The notes below the pieces were generated by a model, which saw only the letters and a program-made list of their open reading frames with translations, made no database searches and was not told the DNA's origin. From Maridesulfovibrio frigidus DSM 17176 (GTDB lineage Bacteria; Desulfobacterota; Desulfovibrionia; Desulfovibrionales; Desulfovibrionaceae), in contig NZ_JONL01000006.1 of assembly GCF_000711735.1 (NCBI RefSeq), forward strand, positions 1 through 64,000: DNA of 64,000 nucleotides, in the 5' to 3' direction. Positions 52,585 to 62,674 of the stretch are shown here, one piece after another. The position numbers and the translations under genes were made by a program. The stretch's first letter is position 1. Each line of letters opens with the position of its first letter.

Positions 52585-53583
52585 ATGATAACCTCTACAA
52601 ATTCTGCGATTAGCGGGGCCGGGTCAGCCAGCAGCTATTTCACTAGTATGTCCAAAAGCTCTTCTGAATCTGAAAACACAAATATTTCTAGTGACTTAAC
52701 AGAAAGTCAAATACGTAGACAGCTCCAGATGCAATTTGCTTCACAAAGCTTTGGATTAACATCAGACGAGCAGCAGCAAGTCGGTTCCTATTTTTCACAG
52801 CTTAATAATATTTACGGTACAGCTGACAGCTCTATGCGTGAGGATGAGGAAAAAAAGTTTCAGGAACTTAAGTACGAACTAGATGATCTTTATGGATTAT
52901 CGGATGAGCCTAAGCAACTGACTGACGAAGAAAAAGAAAAAGCTGACGAAATCCAGACCAAGCTGGACGAGCTATACAATATTCTACCAACAAAAGATCC
53001 TGAAGGCGCTGACCTAAATAGAGCAGAAAGCTTAAAATGGGAGCTTCGAAAATTATATTACCCCGAAGGAAAGACTCTTAGTGTTGCAGAGAAAAAGGTT
53101 GAATCTTCGATTCAGGTTGAGCTTAAAGAACTCTTCGGAATTGAGGGGCCTAAAAATCTATCCAGCGAAGAGCAGACAATTGCAGACGGACTCAGATCAG
53201 AATTAGACGAACTCATGGGTACAAGTAAAAAAGAACTGACTGACGAAGAAAAAGTTAAAGCTGATGAAATTATTTCTGAAATGGAAGAGCTTGCCGGAAA
53301 TATTATAACTCACGGCCTTAGCACTGCTGAAAAAAACCTATATAAAGAGTTCGACAACCGTTTTAACGAATTAACTGACCTATCTAAGGAAAGAGAGTTA
53401 ACCGAAAAAGAACAGGAACTGCTGGCTGAAAGCAATCAGCATATAAACACACTTCTTAGTAAGGCGGCTCAAATTCAGGATCAGCAAGATACAGAGGCTA
53501 AGCAGGTACATACACAAATGGGCGGTTTTTTCTCGCAAATGGGCTATGAGGGCGGAGGATCATTAATCTCTACTCAAGTGTAG
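52585..53583 (+). CDS. Repeat-rich helical protein of unknown function
   Basis: The 332-aa protein has a Ser/Thr-rich N-terminus (residues 1-40) and then about six or seven degenerate 25- to 40-residue repeats of the form LTDEEKxKADEIxxxLDELYG (near residues 92, 125, 165, 195, 215, 245, 270). They are acidic and predicted helical. There is no signal peptide. CAGGAG precedes the ATG. The upstream sigma-54-like promoter hints at a motility or surface function, which is inference only. Confidence 0.65.
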   Translation: MITSTNSAISGAGSASSYFTSMSKSSSESENTNISSDLTESQIRRQLQMQFASQSFGLTSDEQQQVGSYFSQLNNIYGTADSSMREDEEKKFQELKYELDDLYGLSDEPKQLTDEEKEKADEIQTKLDELYNILPTKDPEGADLNRAESLKWELRKLYYPEGKTLSVAEKKVESSIQVELKELFGIEGPKNLSSEEQTIADGLRSELDELMGTSKKELTDEEKVKADEIISEMEELAGNIITHGLSTAEKNLYKEFDNRFNELTDLSKERELTEKEQELLAESNQHINTLLSKAAQIQDQQDTEAKQVHTQMGGFFSQMGYEGGGSLISTQV

Positions 53584-53685
53584 TTTTTTAAGCCTGATTA
53601 ATTTTTTGCTTGATAAGCAACCATATTTTTCTTACCCCTGTCCCTCTCCACTATAAATAACTTCTCAGGAACGACAGGAGCACAG

Positions 53686-53898
53686 ATGCCTATTTTCGAA
53701 TTTAAATGCCACAAGTGCGGAAAAGAATTTGACGATTTAATCATGCCGGGCAAGGAAGCCATCACTAACTGCCCAGAATGCGGAACAAACGAATGTGAAA
53801 AATTACTTTCCAAGGGTAACGTAAGACCGAACGGAATTCCTAAAGGCAACGGTGGTTATAAATTATCCCCCTGCCATGAATGCCAATCAAAAAAATAA
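53686..53898 (+). CDS. FmdB-family zinc-ribbon protein
   Basis: The 70-aa protein has the FmdB start MPIFEFKCHKCGKEFDD, a second CPECG knuckle and a further CHEC near the C-terminus. The first four Cys should bind zinc. Family members are putative regulators or adaptors without an agreed role. Confidence 0.85.
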   Translation: MPIFEFKCHKCGKEFDDLIMPGKEAITNCPECGTNECEKLLSKGNVRPNGIPKGNGGYKLSPCHECQSKK

Positions 53899-53917
53899 GT
53901 TTAATGTGCAATTAAGC

Positions 53918-53955
53918 AAAAAGCCCTCTACTTTTAATTAAGTAGAGGGCTTTTA
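53918..53955. terminator. Bidirectional terminator
   Basis: AAAAGCCCTCTACTT/AAGTAGAGGGCTTTT pair perfectly around a short AT loop, with A-run before and T-run after, between the convergent FmdB and MBL genes. Confidence 0.93.
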
Positions 53956-54684
53956 AATTTCTGTCAGCTCAAAACGTTCTAAATCTCCGGGACGCCGATA
54001 TTGAAAGCATTTACCAGCAGCAATTCCCACCCTTTCATGAATCCCTTCAAGCCACTGCGTACGCCCGAGAGCATGCGTTGGTATAAAATACTGAGGCTTA
54101 GTCCTTTCTATCAAAAAGGGAGCACCAGCCAACCCGGAAAGCCTACGCTCAACATTAGAAAAAACGATGTGCGGCTTAAAATGGGTGACCTTATCGACTG
54201 TCTTTTCAAAGAAATGTCTTGTCCATCTGCGCTGAACTTCAGTTGAACTATCCCAATCCCAACATGCCAGATCCCCACCGTTATAAATTCTTACACCTTC
54301 AGCGGTTTCAATCAAAAACGCCACTCCCAGATCATTAGACATGAGAGTTTCAATTTTTAAGTTTTCAAAAAAATAATTTTGATCAGGTTCAACAATCAAG
54401 ACATCTTTAAATATCATTTCGGGATACATCTCTTCAATATCATCAGAAATCACAGCCTTTACAGACTTAGCTCCTGAGCAAACATCTAAGTAATCCGGCG
54501 CAAAATGATCAAGATGGCTATGTGAAAAAAAAGCTACTACATCCCTACCGTAAACGGCGTTTTCCAATGCGGCTAAGACTCTCCGCACGCGGAACCTTTT
54601 TGCAGGAATATCAAAAACCAAACTAATACTACCCACATCAAGAACAAAGCAATTATGAAAAATATGAGTAACCGTAATATTCAT
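53953..54684 (-). CDS. MBL-fold metallohydrolase
   Basis: The 243-aa protein has a metallo-beta-lactamase signature FFSHSHLDHFAPD (HxHxDH), a GGDL Asp (metal bridge) and IPTHALGR (late His), so the metal site looks complete. It lacks a signal peptide and is cytoplasmic. It follows mltA by nine bases, without a clear ribosome site, and may be translated from the same mRNA. Substrate unknown. Confidence 0.85.
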   Translation of the reverse strand: MNITVTHIFHNCFVLDVGSISLVFDIPAKRFRVRRVLAALENAVYGRDVVAFFSHSHLDHFAPDYLDVCSGAKSVKAVISDDIEEMYPEMIFKDVLIVEPDQNYFFENLKIETLMSNDLGVAFLIETAEGVRIYNGGDLACWDWDSSTEVQRRWTRHFFEKTVDKVTHFKPHIVFSNVERRLSGLAGAPFLIERTKPQYFIPTHALGRTQWLEGIHERVGIAAGKCFQYRRPGDLERFELTEI

Positions 54685-54693
54685 AACAATTCA

Positions 54694-55947
54694 TTACTTG
54701 CCGCTTTTCTCAAGTTCCAATGTCTTTTTCTGCTCGAGATAATCACGACTAATCGGGAGATAAATATGAGACCACGATTTCAAATGTCCCGCTAGAAATT
54801 CAGCCTCAGGACCGGAACCACAGAAAAGATCCACACGAGTTCCTTTAATGGCACCGCCTCTATCCTGCGCCATAACCATCTTCACAAAAGGCTTTTTATT
54901 ATTGTCGTCCTGCACAGGAAGTTTAGTTGTAAGCACAGCCAAAGACCCAAGAGGTAGAACGCGACTATCAACAGCAACGCTAGACATAGGAGTAAGCGGA
55001 GCATTCATTGAACCAAAAGGGCCAACGTCATCAACTCTGAAAAAAACATAGCTAGGATTAGTGATAAGTAACTCTTCCACAAGGTCAGGATTGCTCTTTA
55101 AAAAAGCTCTGATACCCTGCATGCTCATGCCCTCTTTAGACATCAGCCCTCTATTTATAAGCACCTTTCCAAGTGTTACATATTTAAGGCCGTTTTTACC
55201 TGCGTAAAGAATATGTTTAACACTTCCATCCGGCAGAATAAGGCGCCCTGAACCTTGAATTTGCAATATAAAAACATCGACGAGATCCCGCACCCATGCG
55301 ACTTCCAGCCCTTTGTTCTCCAAAGCACCTTCAAAATCAATAGCCTTGCGATCATAGTACGGAACAGCTCCATCCTCATCCATTCTGTAAATTAACTGCT
55401 GCCCTTTCCATCTGTAATGAAAATCGCCAAGGTCAATAATTTTAAGATCTTCCGGCACACTGTATAAAGGATATGGATAAGCAGGATCAGGAGTGAGTGA
55501 CGCCTCTAAATGAGGCTCATAGTAACCAGTTAAAAGAGTTCGCGGAGAAAGAGCATACCACGCAAATTTCTCTTCCAAAAGTTCAGGGGATTCATCAAGC
55601 TCAGGTAAAATTTCAAGCAAATCATTATTCGTGCGGAGCAGCATTTCCCACGTGATTTCCATATTTCCATATTTAGCTGCAATCCCGTCAGCGGGTTTAC
55701 GAGACAAATACTTAATATTATTATTAATACCTTCTCGCATACTTTCCCAAGACATGTCGCCATTGTCCTGAGTTGAAACCTTGCTTATGAGAGAACTTAC
55801 CTGAGATTTTTTTAGCTCATTAAACCCCTTAACGACGACGGGCTTAGTCTCTTTCACTTTTATGCTAGCACAACCGGCAAACAAAAAAATTACGATCAAA
55901 AAAGAACAAACGAGACAAGCTTTGATACTCCGCAAAAACACCACCAT
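54694..55947 (-). CDS. mltA: Membrane-bound lytic transglycosylase A
   Basis: The 417-aa lipoprotein (lipobox FLFAGC) has the MltA domain (TGYYEPHLEAS, YYDRKAIDFEGAL) and the 3D domain (MVMAQDRGGAIKGTRVDLFCGSG) with the catalytic Asp in QDRGGAIKG. It cleaves peptidoglycan glycan strands to anhydro-muropeptides at the outer membrane. AGGAG precedes the ATG by six bases. Confidence 0.95.
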   Translation of the reverse strand: MVVFLRSIKACLVCSFLIVIFLFAGCASIKVKETKPVVVKGFNELKKSQVSSLISKVSTQDNGDMSWESMREGINNNIKYLSRKPADGIAAKYGNMEITWEMLLRTNNDLLEILPELDESPELLEEKFAWYALSPRTLLTGYYEPHLEASLTPDPAYPYPLYSVPEDLKIIDLGDFHYRWKGQQLIYRMDEDGAVPYYDRKAIDFEGALENKGLEVAWVRDLVDVFILQIQGSGRLILPDGSVKHILYAGKNGLKYVTLGKVLINRGLMSKEGMSMQGIRAFLKSNPDLVEELLITNPSYVFFRVDDVGPFGSMNAPLTPMSSVAVDSRVLPLGSLAVLTTKLPVQDDNNKKPFVKMVMAQDRGGAIKGTRVDLFCGSGPEAEFLAGHLKSWSHIYLPISRDYLEQKKTLELEKSGK

Positions 55948-56094
55948 TTACGACTCCTGACCTATATTACATAAAAGAAAAGTGGAAATTATTCCTGAAC
56001 TCATCTATAATAAATATAAATATATACAAAAAGTTAATTCAAACTTATTACTATTCACGATCTTACTACACATAGAAAGCCAAAAGGATAATAC

Positions 56095-57735
56095 ATGCGT
56101 CCGTTCATGACTCTTATGTCACTAATTGCAATTTTACTTCTATCTACACCTTGCAATGCCTCTAAATGGGACCTTGTTTTTCTGACCACTTCAGGCCTTA
56201 ACGGCCAGCTTACTCCAGCGACAGAAAAAGATGCTCCAGACAATGGGGACATGCTACGGACTTTCGGAGGATTTGCAAGAATTCAAACAGTTTTCGAATC
56301 TTATCGAGCAAAATTTCCAGACTCAACCATCACGGTTGCAACTGGAGATGACCTAATGGGAGAGTCCATACAAATAGATCAGGGAAAAACAATTTTCCGA
56401 GCAATGGACATGATGGGTTTTGATGCTTCAACCCTTGGCAATCATGAATTTGACCGAGGCGCTAATTTCTTAGCTAAATCCCTCGCTAACAAAAATTTCC
56501 CCACTGTAGTAAGTAACCTCGAAATCATGCCAAACAGCCGTTTGCGCAAATACATTACTCCATACACAATTATTGAAAGAAACTTCATAAAGGTTGGCAT
56601 CATGGGACTTGTGTTGCCGGAACTGAAATTAATTTCAAATCCCGGTACATCTATTTCTGTAAATGCGGACTTGATCAAAATTGCACGTGAAACTGCGCTG
56701 AAATTAAAGAATGAAGACAAAGCCAACATCATTGTTATGCTCAGTCATTTGACCATTGAAGATCAGAAAAAAATCTTAGAAAATGTACCTGAAATTGATA
56801 TTATTTGCGGCGGACAAACTCATAAAGACATCTTGCCTGGTCAGGAAATAATCAACCGCAAAGCCCCTACTCCAGGCATTATGGTCCAATGCGGAACAAG
56901 AGGACGATTCGTAGGAGTTCTCAAGCTTCAAATAGAAGGAGACAAGATTAAGCAACACGATTGGTCTATCACACCTGTTGCCAACTCAATTGTTCCTTCA
57001 AAGAAAACCTATGACTTTATTCAGAGTAAAATAAAAGATCTTCCCCAAACAGTGAAACTGACAATTTCACCAATGCCTCTAAATACAGAAGTAAAAATAA
57101 TAAGAACTCAAGAAGCTCCCATTGGAAGACTAATCAGCAGCATAATGCGGACCAAATTTAAAACAGATCTAGCTTTTCAAAATAGTGGTGGAATAAGGGG
57201 AGACAAAATAATTCCTTCCGGCCCGATACATGCGAGGGACATTGATATAATGTTCCCATTCGGAAACACCATCACTATTATCAAAGCTTCGGGGAAAGAC
57301 CTAAAAGAGACCCTTGAACACTCTGTTAGCAAGCTGCCGAAAGCGTCCGGTAGATTCCTGCACATATCTGGACTGAAGTTTACCCTTGCTCTTGATGAGA
57401 CTCCTCAAGAGCTTGAAATGAGTCCGCTTGGAAAACCAATTGGTATAAAAACTCCAGGCTCAAGAGTGTCCAAAATTAAAGTGATGAACAAATCCGGCAA
57501 GTATATCCCGATCGAAGCCGACAAAATGTATTCAATCACTACCAACTCCTTTCTTGCAGGAGGCGGAGATGGATACTTAGCTCTTAAATATGATGCTAAG
57601 AAAGTGGAAACATTTATAAAAATATCAGAAGTAATCAAATCCGGTATCTTAAAAATGAAAGAGCTTAAAATTGAAAACACCACAACAACATTTGGAACAG
57701 ATGGAAAACCCTTTTTTAAAGTAAAAAATGATTAG
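56095..57735 (+). CDS. 5'-nucleotidase-like periplasmic protein, altered metal site
   Basis: The 546-aa protein has a signal peptide (CNA, about residue 22) and the UshA-type layout: N-terminal calcineurin-like domain (GDDLMGES, STLGNHEFD, LSHLT, GGQTHKD) and C-terminal substrate domain (FQNSGGIRGDKI, MFPFGNTIT). The first metal motif, usually DxHG, reads GLNGQL, and the GGHTH motif reads GGQTH. Thus two or three metal ligands are replaced and dinuclear catalysis is doubtful. AAGGA precedes the ATG. Confidence 0.85.
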   Translation: MRPFMTLMSLIAILLLSTPCNASKWDLVFLTTSGLNGQLTPATEKDAPDNGDMLRTFGGFARIQTVFESYRAKFPDSTITVATGDDLMGESIQIDQGKTIFRAMDMMGFDASTLGNHEFDRGANFLAKSLANKNFPTVVSNLEIMPNSRLRKYITPYTIIERNFIKVGIMGLVLPELKLISNPGTSISVNADLIKIARETALKLKNEDKANIIVMLSHLTIEDQKKILENVPEIDIICGGQTHKDILPGQEIINRKAPTPGIMVQCGTRGRFVGVLKLQIEGDKIKQHDWSITPVANSIVPSKKTYDFIQSKIKDLPQTVKLTISPMPLNTEVKIIRTQEAPIGRLISSIMRTKFKTDLAFQNSGGIRGDKIIPSGPIHARDIDIMFPFGNTITIIKASGKDLKETLEHSVSKLPKASGRFLHISGLKFTLALDETPQELEMSPLGKPIGIKTPGSRVSKIKVMNKSGKYIPIEADKMYSITTNSFLAGGGDGYLALKYDAKKVETFIKISEVIKSGILKMKELKIENTTTTFGTDGKPFFKVKND

Positions 57736-57778
57736 CCTGAGCACAGAATCGTTGTGGCGTGGTTCACGAGAATAAAGT

Positions 57779-58873
57779 TTATCCTTTGTGCTTTAGAACG
57801 TCTTGAAATTCGAGACCGTAAAGATCCAGCATGACCATTAAGAAAGTGAGAATCAGCGGTCCATACAAAATTCCAAGTGCGCCAAAAGTATTAATCCCGC
57901 CAAGAATAGCTAGAAAAACATAAATAGTAGATACGCGCGAAGCCTCTCGCACTATTATCGGCCTAAGAATGGTATCAATACCAGTCACGAGTATCCCACA
58001 CCAAAGACCTAGAAAAATAGCCATATTCACTTCACCGATGATGAGAAGGTACCCAAGAGCCGGGACCCAGATCAATCCCGTCCCGAGAACGGGGATGAGA
58101 GAAGTAAAGCCCATCATTGTCCCCCAAAAAAGGGCCGGAATACCCGCTATGGCGAGCCCTATTCCGCCCACCACCCCTTGAAGCAGGGCAATACACAAAC
58201 TTCCCAGCAGGACCGACTTAGAGACCTTACGAAGACTTGTAAAAATAAAGTCTTCCTGCTCCGCTCTAAGTGGAGAAAGATATTTTAGTCTTTCGAGAAA
58301 GCGAATCCCATCTTTTAAGAATGAGAACACTAAAAAAATCATAATAAAAAACTGAGCAATAAGTCCGGCCATATTTCCAGCCAGCCAAGTGCCGGAAGTA
58401 AACATTGATTGACCGAAAGTCTTAGAATATTCTAGGGCTTTATACTGAATATCCTTTGAATCCATTTCAAGGAATGGAAATTTCAATTCGACCCACTTAA
58501 AATAGGCATCAAATTTATCTGTATGCACCAGTTTGGACATATCAGTATGTCTAAGCCACTCATTTATTGCGGAAACAGAATCAACTCCCTGCCCGATTAA
58601 GCCTAAGAAAAAAATCAATGCTGGGATAACGATCGCAAAAACAATAATACAAACAGTCAAAAAGGCTGATAGTGAAGCCCGCCCGCCAAGCTTCACGCAA
58701 ATACGCTGACTTAATGGATAGAAAAGCCCCGACAGGGTAATGGAAATAATGATTGTATTAAAAAAAGGCTTTGCAACAGAGTAACCTAGAGCAATGGCAG
58801 CAACTAAGAGAAATAGCAAAAACAACGTATAAATTATTGGAGATTTTGGCTCTTCTTTATCATAAGAAAGCAT
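57779..58873 (-). CDS. AI-2E family transporter
   Basis: The 364-aa protein has about eight TMs and the family's typical C-terminal half (SLIPVLGTGLIWVPALGYLL, ILGGINTFGALGILYGPLIL). Members export small molecules, such as autoinducer 2 in E. coli TqsA, or act as Na+/H+ antiporters. The substrate is open here. AAGGA precedes the ATG. Confidence 0.9.
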   Translation of the reverse strand: MLSYDKEEPKSPIIYTLFLLFLLVAAIALGYSVAKPFFNTIIISITLSGLFYPLSQRICVKLGGRASLSAFLTVCIIVFAIVIPALIFFLGLIGQGVDSVSAINEWLRHTDMSKLVHTDKFDAYFKWVELKFPFLEMDSKDIQYKALEYSKTFGQSMFTSGTWLAGNMAGLIAQFFIMIFLVFSFLKDGIRFLERLKYLSPLRAEQEDFIFTSLRKVSKSVLLGSLCIALLQGVVGGIGLAIAGIPALFWGTMMGFTSLIPVLGTGLIWVPALGYLLIIGEVNMAIFLGLWCGILVTGIDTILRPIIVREASRVSTIYVFLAILGGINTFGALGILYGPLILTFLMVMLDLYGLEFQDVLKHKG

Positions 58874-58952
58874 ACGGTAATCCTTATCCCAACAATTAAG
58901 AATGCTAATTATTTAGGAAAATTAAAATGAAATTCTTTTTGGGAAAGAGAAA

Positions 58953-60911
58953 TTAGGCTAGTGCAGATTTAAAAATATAATCAGCCATAACTGCAAGAGT
59001 TGTATCGGTTTCGCACTTTATCCGAGAGAGCATTCCTGAAAAATATCCAATACTGTCATTATCAGCATTTTGTTCTACCTCTTTAGCAATAGTGCAAAGC
59101 TTATGAGCTCCGACATCAAGAGCCATTTCACGTAAGATAGAAACTTCCTTCACCATACCTTCCATATCACTGAGCGATAAAAAGGCTTCAATGCTGGCAA
59201 TCTGTTTAGGAACCAGTTTAAGGAAATGCCCAAAAACCTCCCTAACAAGAGTATGATCTCCATCAAAACGAGAAATTGTCCCATTTAAATCCAAATAATC
59301 AGCACCTTCACCATCCAAAAAGTCTGCACCACTCCCTCTGGAATCAGACTCATTCGAATCGAAAATATCAGCTATAGATTTTAATAAACTAGAAGATCGA
59401 ACTGGCTTCGAAAGGTATCCATCCATCCCCGCACTTAAGCACCTTTCCTTACCCCCTTTCATAGCATGGGCTGTTAGAGCTAAGATCGGAATATTTGAAT
59501 CTACATTTTCAAGATTACCTGAACGAATCAATCTGGTAGCGGTAAGACCATCCATCACAGGCATTTGAACATCCATAATTACCAGATCAAACTTCTTTTT
59601 CATTAAGCTTTCTACAGCTTCGCTTCCGTTTTCAACAACTTCTAAATCACAGTTAACATTTTCAAGAAAAGATGTGACAACTCTTCGGGTAATTATATTA
59701 TCGTCAGCGAATAGGACCCTTTTAGGCTCTGTGAAAGGTGTGCTTTTTTCAGAGTCATCAGGTTCAGATTGCTCTATGTTTCCTGGTATTTTAAACACTG
59801 CGGTGAAAAGAAAGTTGCTGCCTAACTTAGGAACCGTTTCGAGCCACATTACACCTTTAAGCATGTTCACCAAGTTATATGAAATAGCCAAACCGAGACC
59901 GATTCCCCCTTGTTTGCGGGTCATATAGTCTTCTATTTGGGTGAAACTGTCAAAAATACACTCCGCCTGTTCAGGCTCAATGCCAACGCCGGTATCGGTC
60001 ACAGAAAATAGTAATCGCACAGCATCTGAAGGATATGGTTCAGCTTCAACAGAATCAGGCATTACTTCGACAGCGATGCCACCGCTATCTGTATATTTAA
60101 TAGCATTACTCACCAAGTTATTTAAAATCTGGATAAGCCGACCGGAATCCCCCTGCAACTCAGCAGGAACATCTGGATGAATAAAACACTCAACGGTAAG
60201 ACCTCTTTTATCAGCCTGCCCCATTTGAGTTTTAAAAACACTTTTCATCGTTTTTCTTACACCGAAACGACCTTCCCTTAACTCAAGAATGCGGCTTTCT
60301 ATCTTTGAATAATCTAAAAGTTCATTTAATACACGTAGTAAGGATGTGGCTGAACCTTTGATCAGGTCAATATATTCATACTGTTCAGGCTCAAGATTAG
60401 TACTTAGCAAAATTTCACTAAGCCCAAGGATACCATTCATAGGGGTTCTGAGCTCATGACTTATTGTTGCTAAAAAGGAGCTTTTTGCCTCATTTGCAAT
60501 TTCAGCATCATGCAATGCCTGACGAAACTCTTGATCCATACCATGTTTATAAATTGCAATTTCAATTGCCGAACGCAGGTCTCTTTCTTCAAAAGGCTTT
60601 AAAAGATATCCGAACGGACTGGAAAGTTTTGCACGATTTAGAGTTTTGTCATCTGAAAAGGCAGTTAAGAATATAATTGGGATGTCATAAGTTTTGAAAA
60701 TTATATTTGCAGCTTCAACTCCGTCCATGTCCCCGCGAAGTTTGATATCCATTAATACAAGATCAGGCTTAAGCTCCTCGGCTTTAGCTATAGCCTCAAG
60801 CCCGGAAACAGCATCTCCTACAACGCCGTATCCAAGCCTTTTCAAAGTTCCCTGAACATCAAGGTTAACAATTTTCTCATCGTCAACAACAAGAATTCTA
60901 GTGCCGGACAT
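58953..60911 (-). CDS. Hybrid sensor kinase (REC-HK-REC-Hpt-like)
   Basis: The 652-aa cytoplasmic protein begins with a receiver domain ([10 protein letters not shown], Asp in [13 protein letters not shown], Lys in LLKPFE), then HisKA ([15 protein letters not shown]), HATPase_c ([30 protein letters not shown]), a second receiver ([25 protein letters not shown]) and an Hpt-like tail. In the tail the normal HxLKGxA reads SILREMA, so the phospho-His is absent. ATG 60911 has GGGG eight bases before; the TTG at 60917 is an alternative. Confidence 0.9.
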   Translation of the reverse strand: MSGTRILVVDDEKIVNLDVQGTLKRLGYGVVGDAVSGLEAIAKAEELKPDLVLMDIKLRGDMDGVEAANIIFKTYDIPIIFLTAFSDDKTLNRAKLSSPFGYLLKPFEERDLRSAIEIAIYKHGMDQEFRQALHDAEIANEAKSSFLATISHELRTPMNGILGLSEILLSTNLEPEQYEYIDLIKGSATSLLRVLNELLDYSKIESRILELREGRFGVRKTMKSVFKTQMGQADKRGLTVECFIHPDVPAELQGDSGRLIQILNNLVSNAIKYTDSGGIAVEVMPDSVEAEPYPSDAVRLLFSVTDTGVGIEPEQAECIFDSFTQIEDYMTRKQGGIGLGLAISYNLVNMLKGVMWLETVPKLGSNFLFTAVFKIPGNIEQSEPDDSEKSTPFTEPKRVLFADDNIITRRVVTSFLENVNCDLEVVENGSEAVESLMKKKFDLVIMDVQMPVMDGLTATRLIRSGNLENVDSNIPILALTAHAMKGGKERCLSAGMDGYLSKPVRSSSLLKSIADIFDSNESDSRGSGADFLDGEGADYLDLNGTISRFDGDHTLVREVFGHFLKLVPKQIASIEAFLSLSDMEGMVKEVSILREMALDVGAHKLCTIAKEVEQNADNDSIGYFSGMLSRIKCETDTTLAVMADYIFKSALA

Positions 60912-60996
60912 CTTCAAAACCCCACATAAATATAACTAGTATAAAACCTAATATTGAAATTTAACACAAACCATACGAAACTTAACCATAATAAAT

Positions 60997-61029
60997 AAAA
61001 AACCGATTCTGAAAATTATCAGAATCGGT
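60997..61029 (-). terminator. Intrinsic terminator of the amino-acid ABC operon
   Basis: ACCGATTCTGA/TCAGAATCGGT form a perfect 11-bp stem with a six-base loop, followed by six T on the minus strand. Confidence 0.92.
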
Positions 61030-61069
61030 TTAAAATATCTATCTCAATTTATATGTATTATCTGAAAAA

Positions 61070-61807
61070 TTATAATATTTGGCTTAAAAACTGCTTTAGG
61101 CGAGGATGCTCAGTGCAGGTAAAGAAAGTCTCAGGAGGTTCACATGCGATAATCCGCCCTTCGTCCATAAAAACAATCCTATCAGCAACTTCTCTTGCAA
61201 AGCCCATCTCATGAGTAACCACAACCATGGTCATCCCTTCAACAGCAAGCTTCGTCATAACATCAAGAACCTCCCCAATCATTTCGGGATCAAGAGCAGA
61301 AGTAGGCTCATCAAAAAGCATAATTTTAGGATTCATAGCCAAAGCTCTGGCAATAGCAACTCTCTGCTGTTGACCTCCAGAAAGCTTCGAAGGATAAACA
61401 TTGGCTTTCTCATTAATGCCAACTTTCTTCAACAAATCAACTGCAATTGCCTTAGCTTCCTCTTTTTCAATCCCTTTAAGCTTAATTGGAGCCATTGTCA
61501 GGTTATCAAGAACAGTCTTATGTGGAAAAAGATTAAAAGACTGAAAAACCATTCCCAGTTCCTGACGAATTTTATTGATATTGTTGCTTTTGTCGTGAAT
61601 GTCTTCTCCATCAACAACAATGGACCCCCTGCTGATCTCTTCAAGTCTGTTGATAGAGCGCAAAAGAGTACTTTTGCCAGAGCCGGAAGGTCCGATAATT
61701 ACAACCTTTTCGCCAGCCTTGATATCAAGTGAAACGTCGCTAAGCGCAGCAAGATCACCAAAGAACTTATATACATTTTTAATTTCGATGATGGAATTAA
61801 CGGTCAT
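61070..61807 (-). CDS. Polar amino-acid ABC transporter ATPase (GlnQ type)
   Basis: The 245-aa protein has Walker [11 protein letters not shown]-loop FQSFNLFPH, signature [12 protein letters not shown], Walker [13 protein letters not shown] and switch VVTHEMGFA. It energises uptake with the permease it overlaps by 11 bases and the binding protein upstream in the operon. AGGTT precedes the ATG. Confidence 0.93.
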   Translation of the reverse strand: MTVNSIIEIKNVYKFFGDLAALSDVSLDIKAGEKVVIIGPSGSGKSTLLRSINRLEEISRGSIVVDGEDIHDKSNNINKIRQELGMVFQSFNLFPHKTVLDNLTMAPIKLKGIEKEEAKAIAVDLLKKVGINEKANVYPSKLSGGQQQRVAIARALAMNPKIMLFDEPTSALDPEMIGEVLDVMTKLAVEGMTMVVVTHEMGFAREVADRIVFMDEGRIIACEPPETFFTCTEHPRLKQFLSQIL

Positions 61808-62579
61808 AATGGTTCAACCTATCTTCCATGTAACTTACACCCTTTGAAAGAATCAAAGTTATCAAAAGATAAAGGAGCGCAATCATGGTATATGTTTCAA
61901 AGTACTGAAAGCTTTCAGCAGCAAACTCACGGCCTCGCCTCAAAATATCTGCAACAGCCAGGATTGAGACAAGGGAGGAATCCTTTAAGAGAGCAATAAA
62001 TTCGTTGCCGACAGGTGGCAGAATCATTCTCCAAGCCTGAGGCAGAACAACGAAAAACATTGTCTGATTTTTATCAAATCCTAAAGATCTGGCAGCTTCA
62101 GTCTGTCCGCTATCAATAGAATCGATGCCTGCCCGGAAAACTTCTCCCATGTATGCGCCATAACAAACACTCATCGCAATGATGGCGGACAACATATCTG
62201 GAACCTGCAAAACTCTACCGAGGGCGTAATAAATATAAAAAAGCTGAACAAGGAGAGGAATACCTCTCACAACCTCAACATAAGTAGAGGCAATCAGATT
62301 TAAAATTTTATTCTTAGAAATTCTACCCAAACCTGTGAACAGCCCGATGATTGAAGCGCCAATAATGGAAAAGATAGTAACCTGAAAAGTCACTAAAATG
62401 CCATCTGGAACGAACATCAATATATCTTTATAAGGATCCGGCTTTGTTACTACAAGATAGGTGATAATTGAAATTGCGCCTATAAAAGAAATCCACCAAG
62501 CACTTATCAGGCCTGCGTCATTCTTTGCAGGTATCCCGGCTCCATCTGTAATTTCAATTTTAGTTGGTTTGTCTGTCAT
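61797..62579 (-). CDS. Polar amino-acid ABC transporter permease
   Basis: The 260-aa protein has about five or six TMs and the HisM/GlnP signatures ([32 protein letters not shown], the EAA loop around [20 protein letters not shown]) given here only as landmarks. It follows the binding-protein gene after a partial terminator. Confidence 0.92.
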   Translation of the reverse strand: MTDKPTKIEITDGAGIPAKNDAGLISAWWISFIGAISIITYLVVTKPDPYKDILMFVPDGILVTFQVTIFSIIGASIIGLFTGLGRISKNKILNLIASTYVEVVRGIPLLVQLFYIYYALGRVLQVPDMLSAIIAMSVCYGAYMGEVFRAGIDSIDSGQTEAARSLGFDKNQTMFFVVLPQAWRMILPPVGNEFIALLKDSSLVSILAVADILRRGREFAAESFQYFETYTMIALLYLLITLILSKGVSYMEDRLNHYDR

Positions 62580-62600
62580 ATTTTTTTACCCGGCTACAAA

Positions 62601-62640
62601 TAAAAGGCTGGGACCAGCTTAAGTGCTGCCGATCCCAACC
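62601..62640 (-). terminator. Partial terminator between binding protein and permease genes
   Basis: On the minus strand GGTTGGGA/TCCCAGCC (62633-62640 with 62606-62613) pair, with an inner CAGC/GCTG stem, then TTTTATTT. It probably lets the binding protein be made in excess. Confidence 0.7.
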
Positions 62641-62674
62641 CTACATTAAATAAATGAGGCTTGATAGTTAGAAC

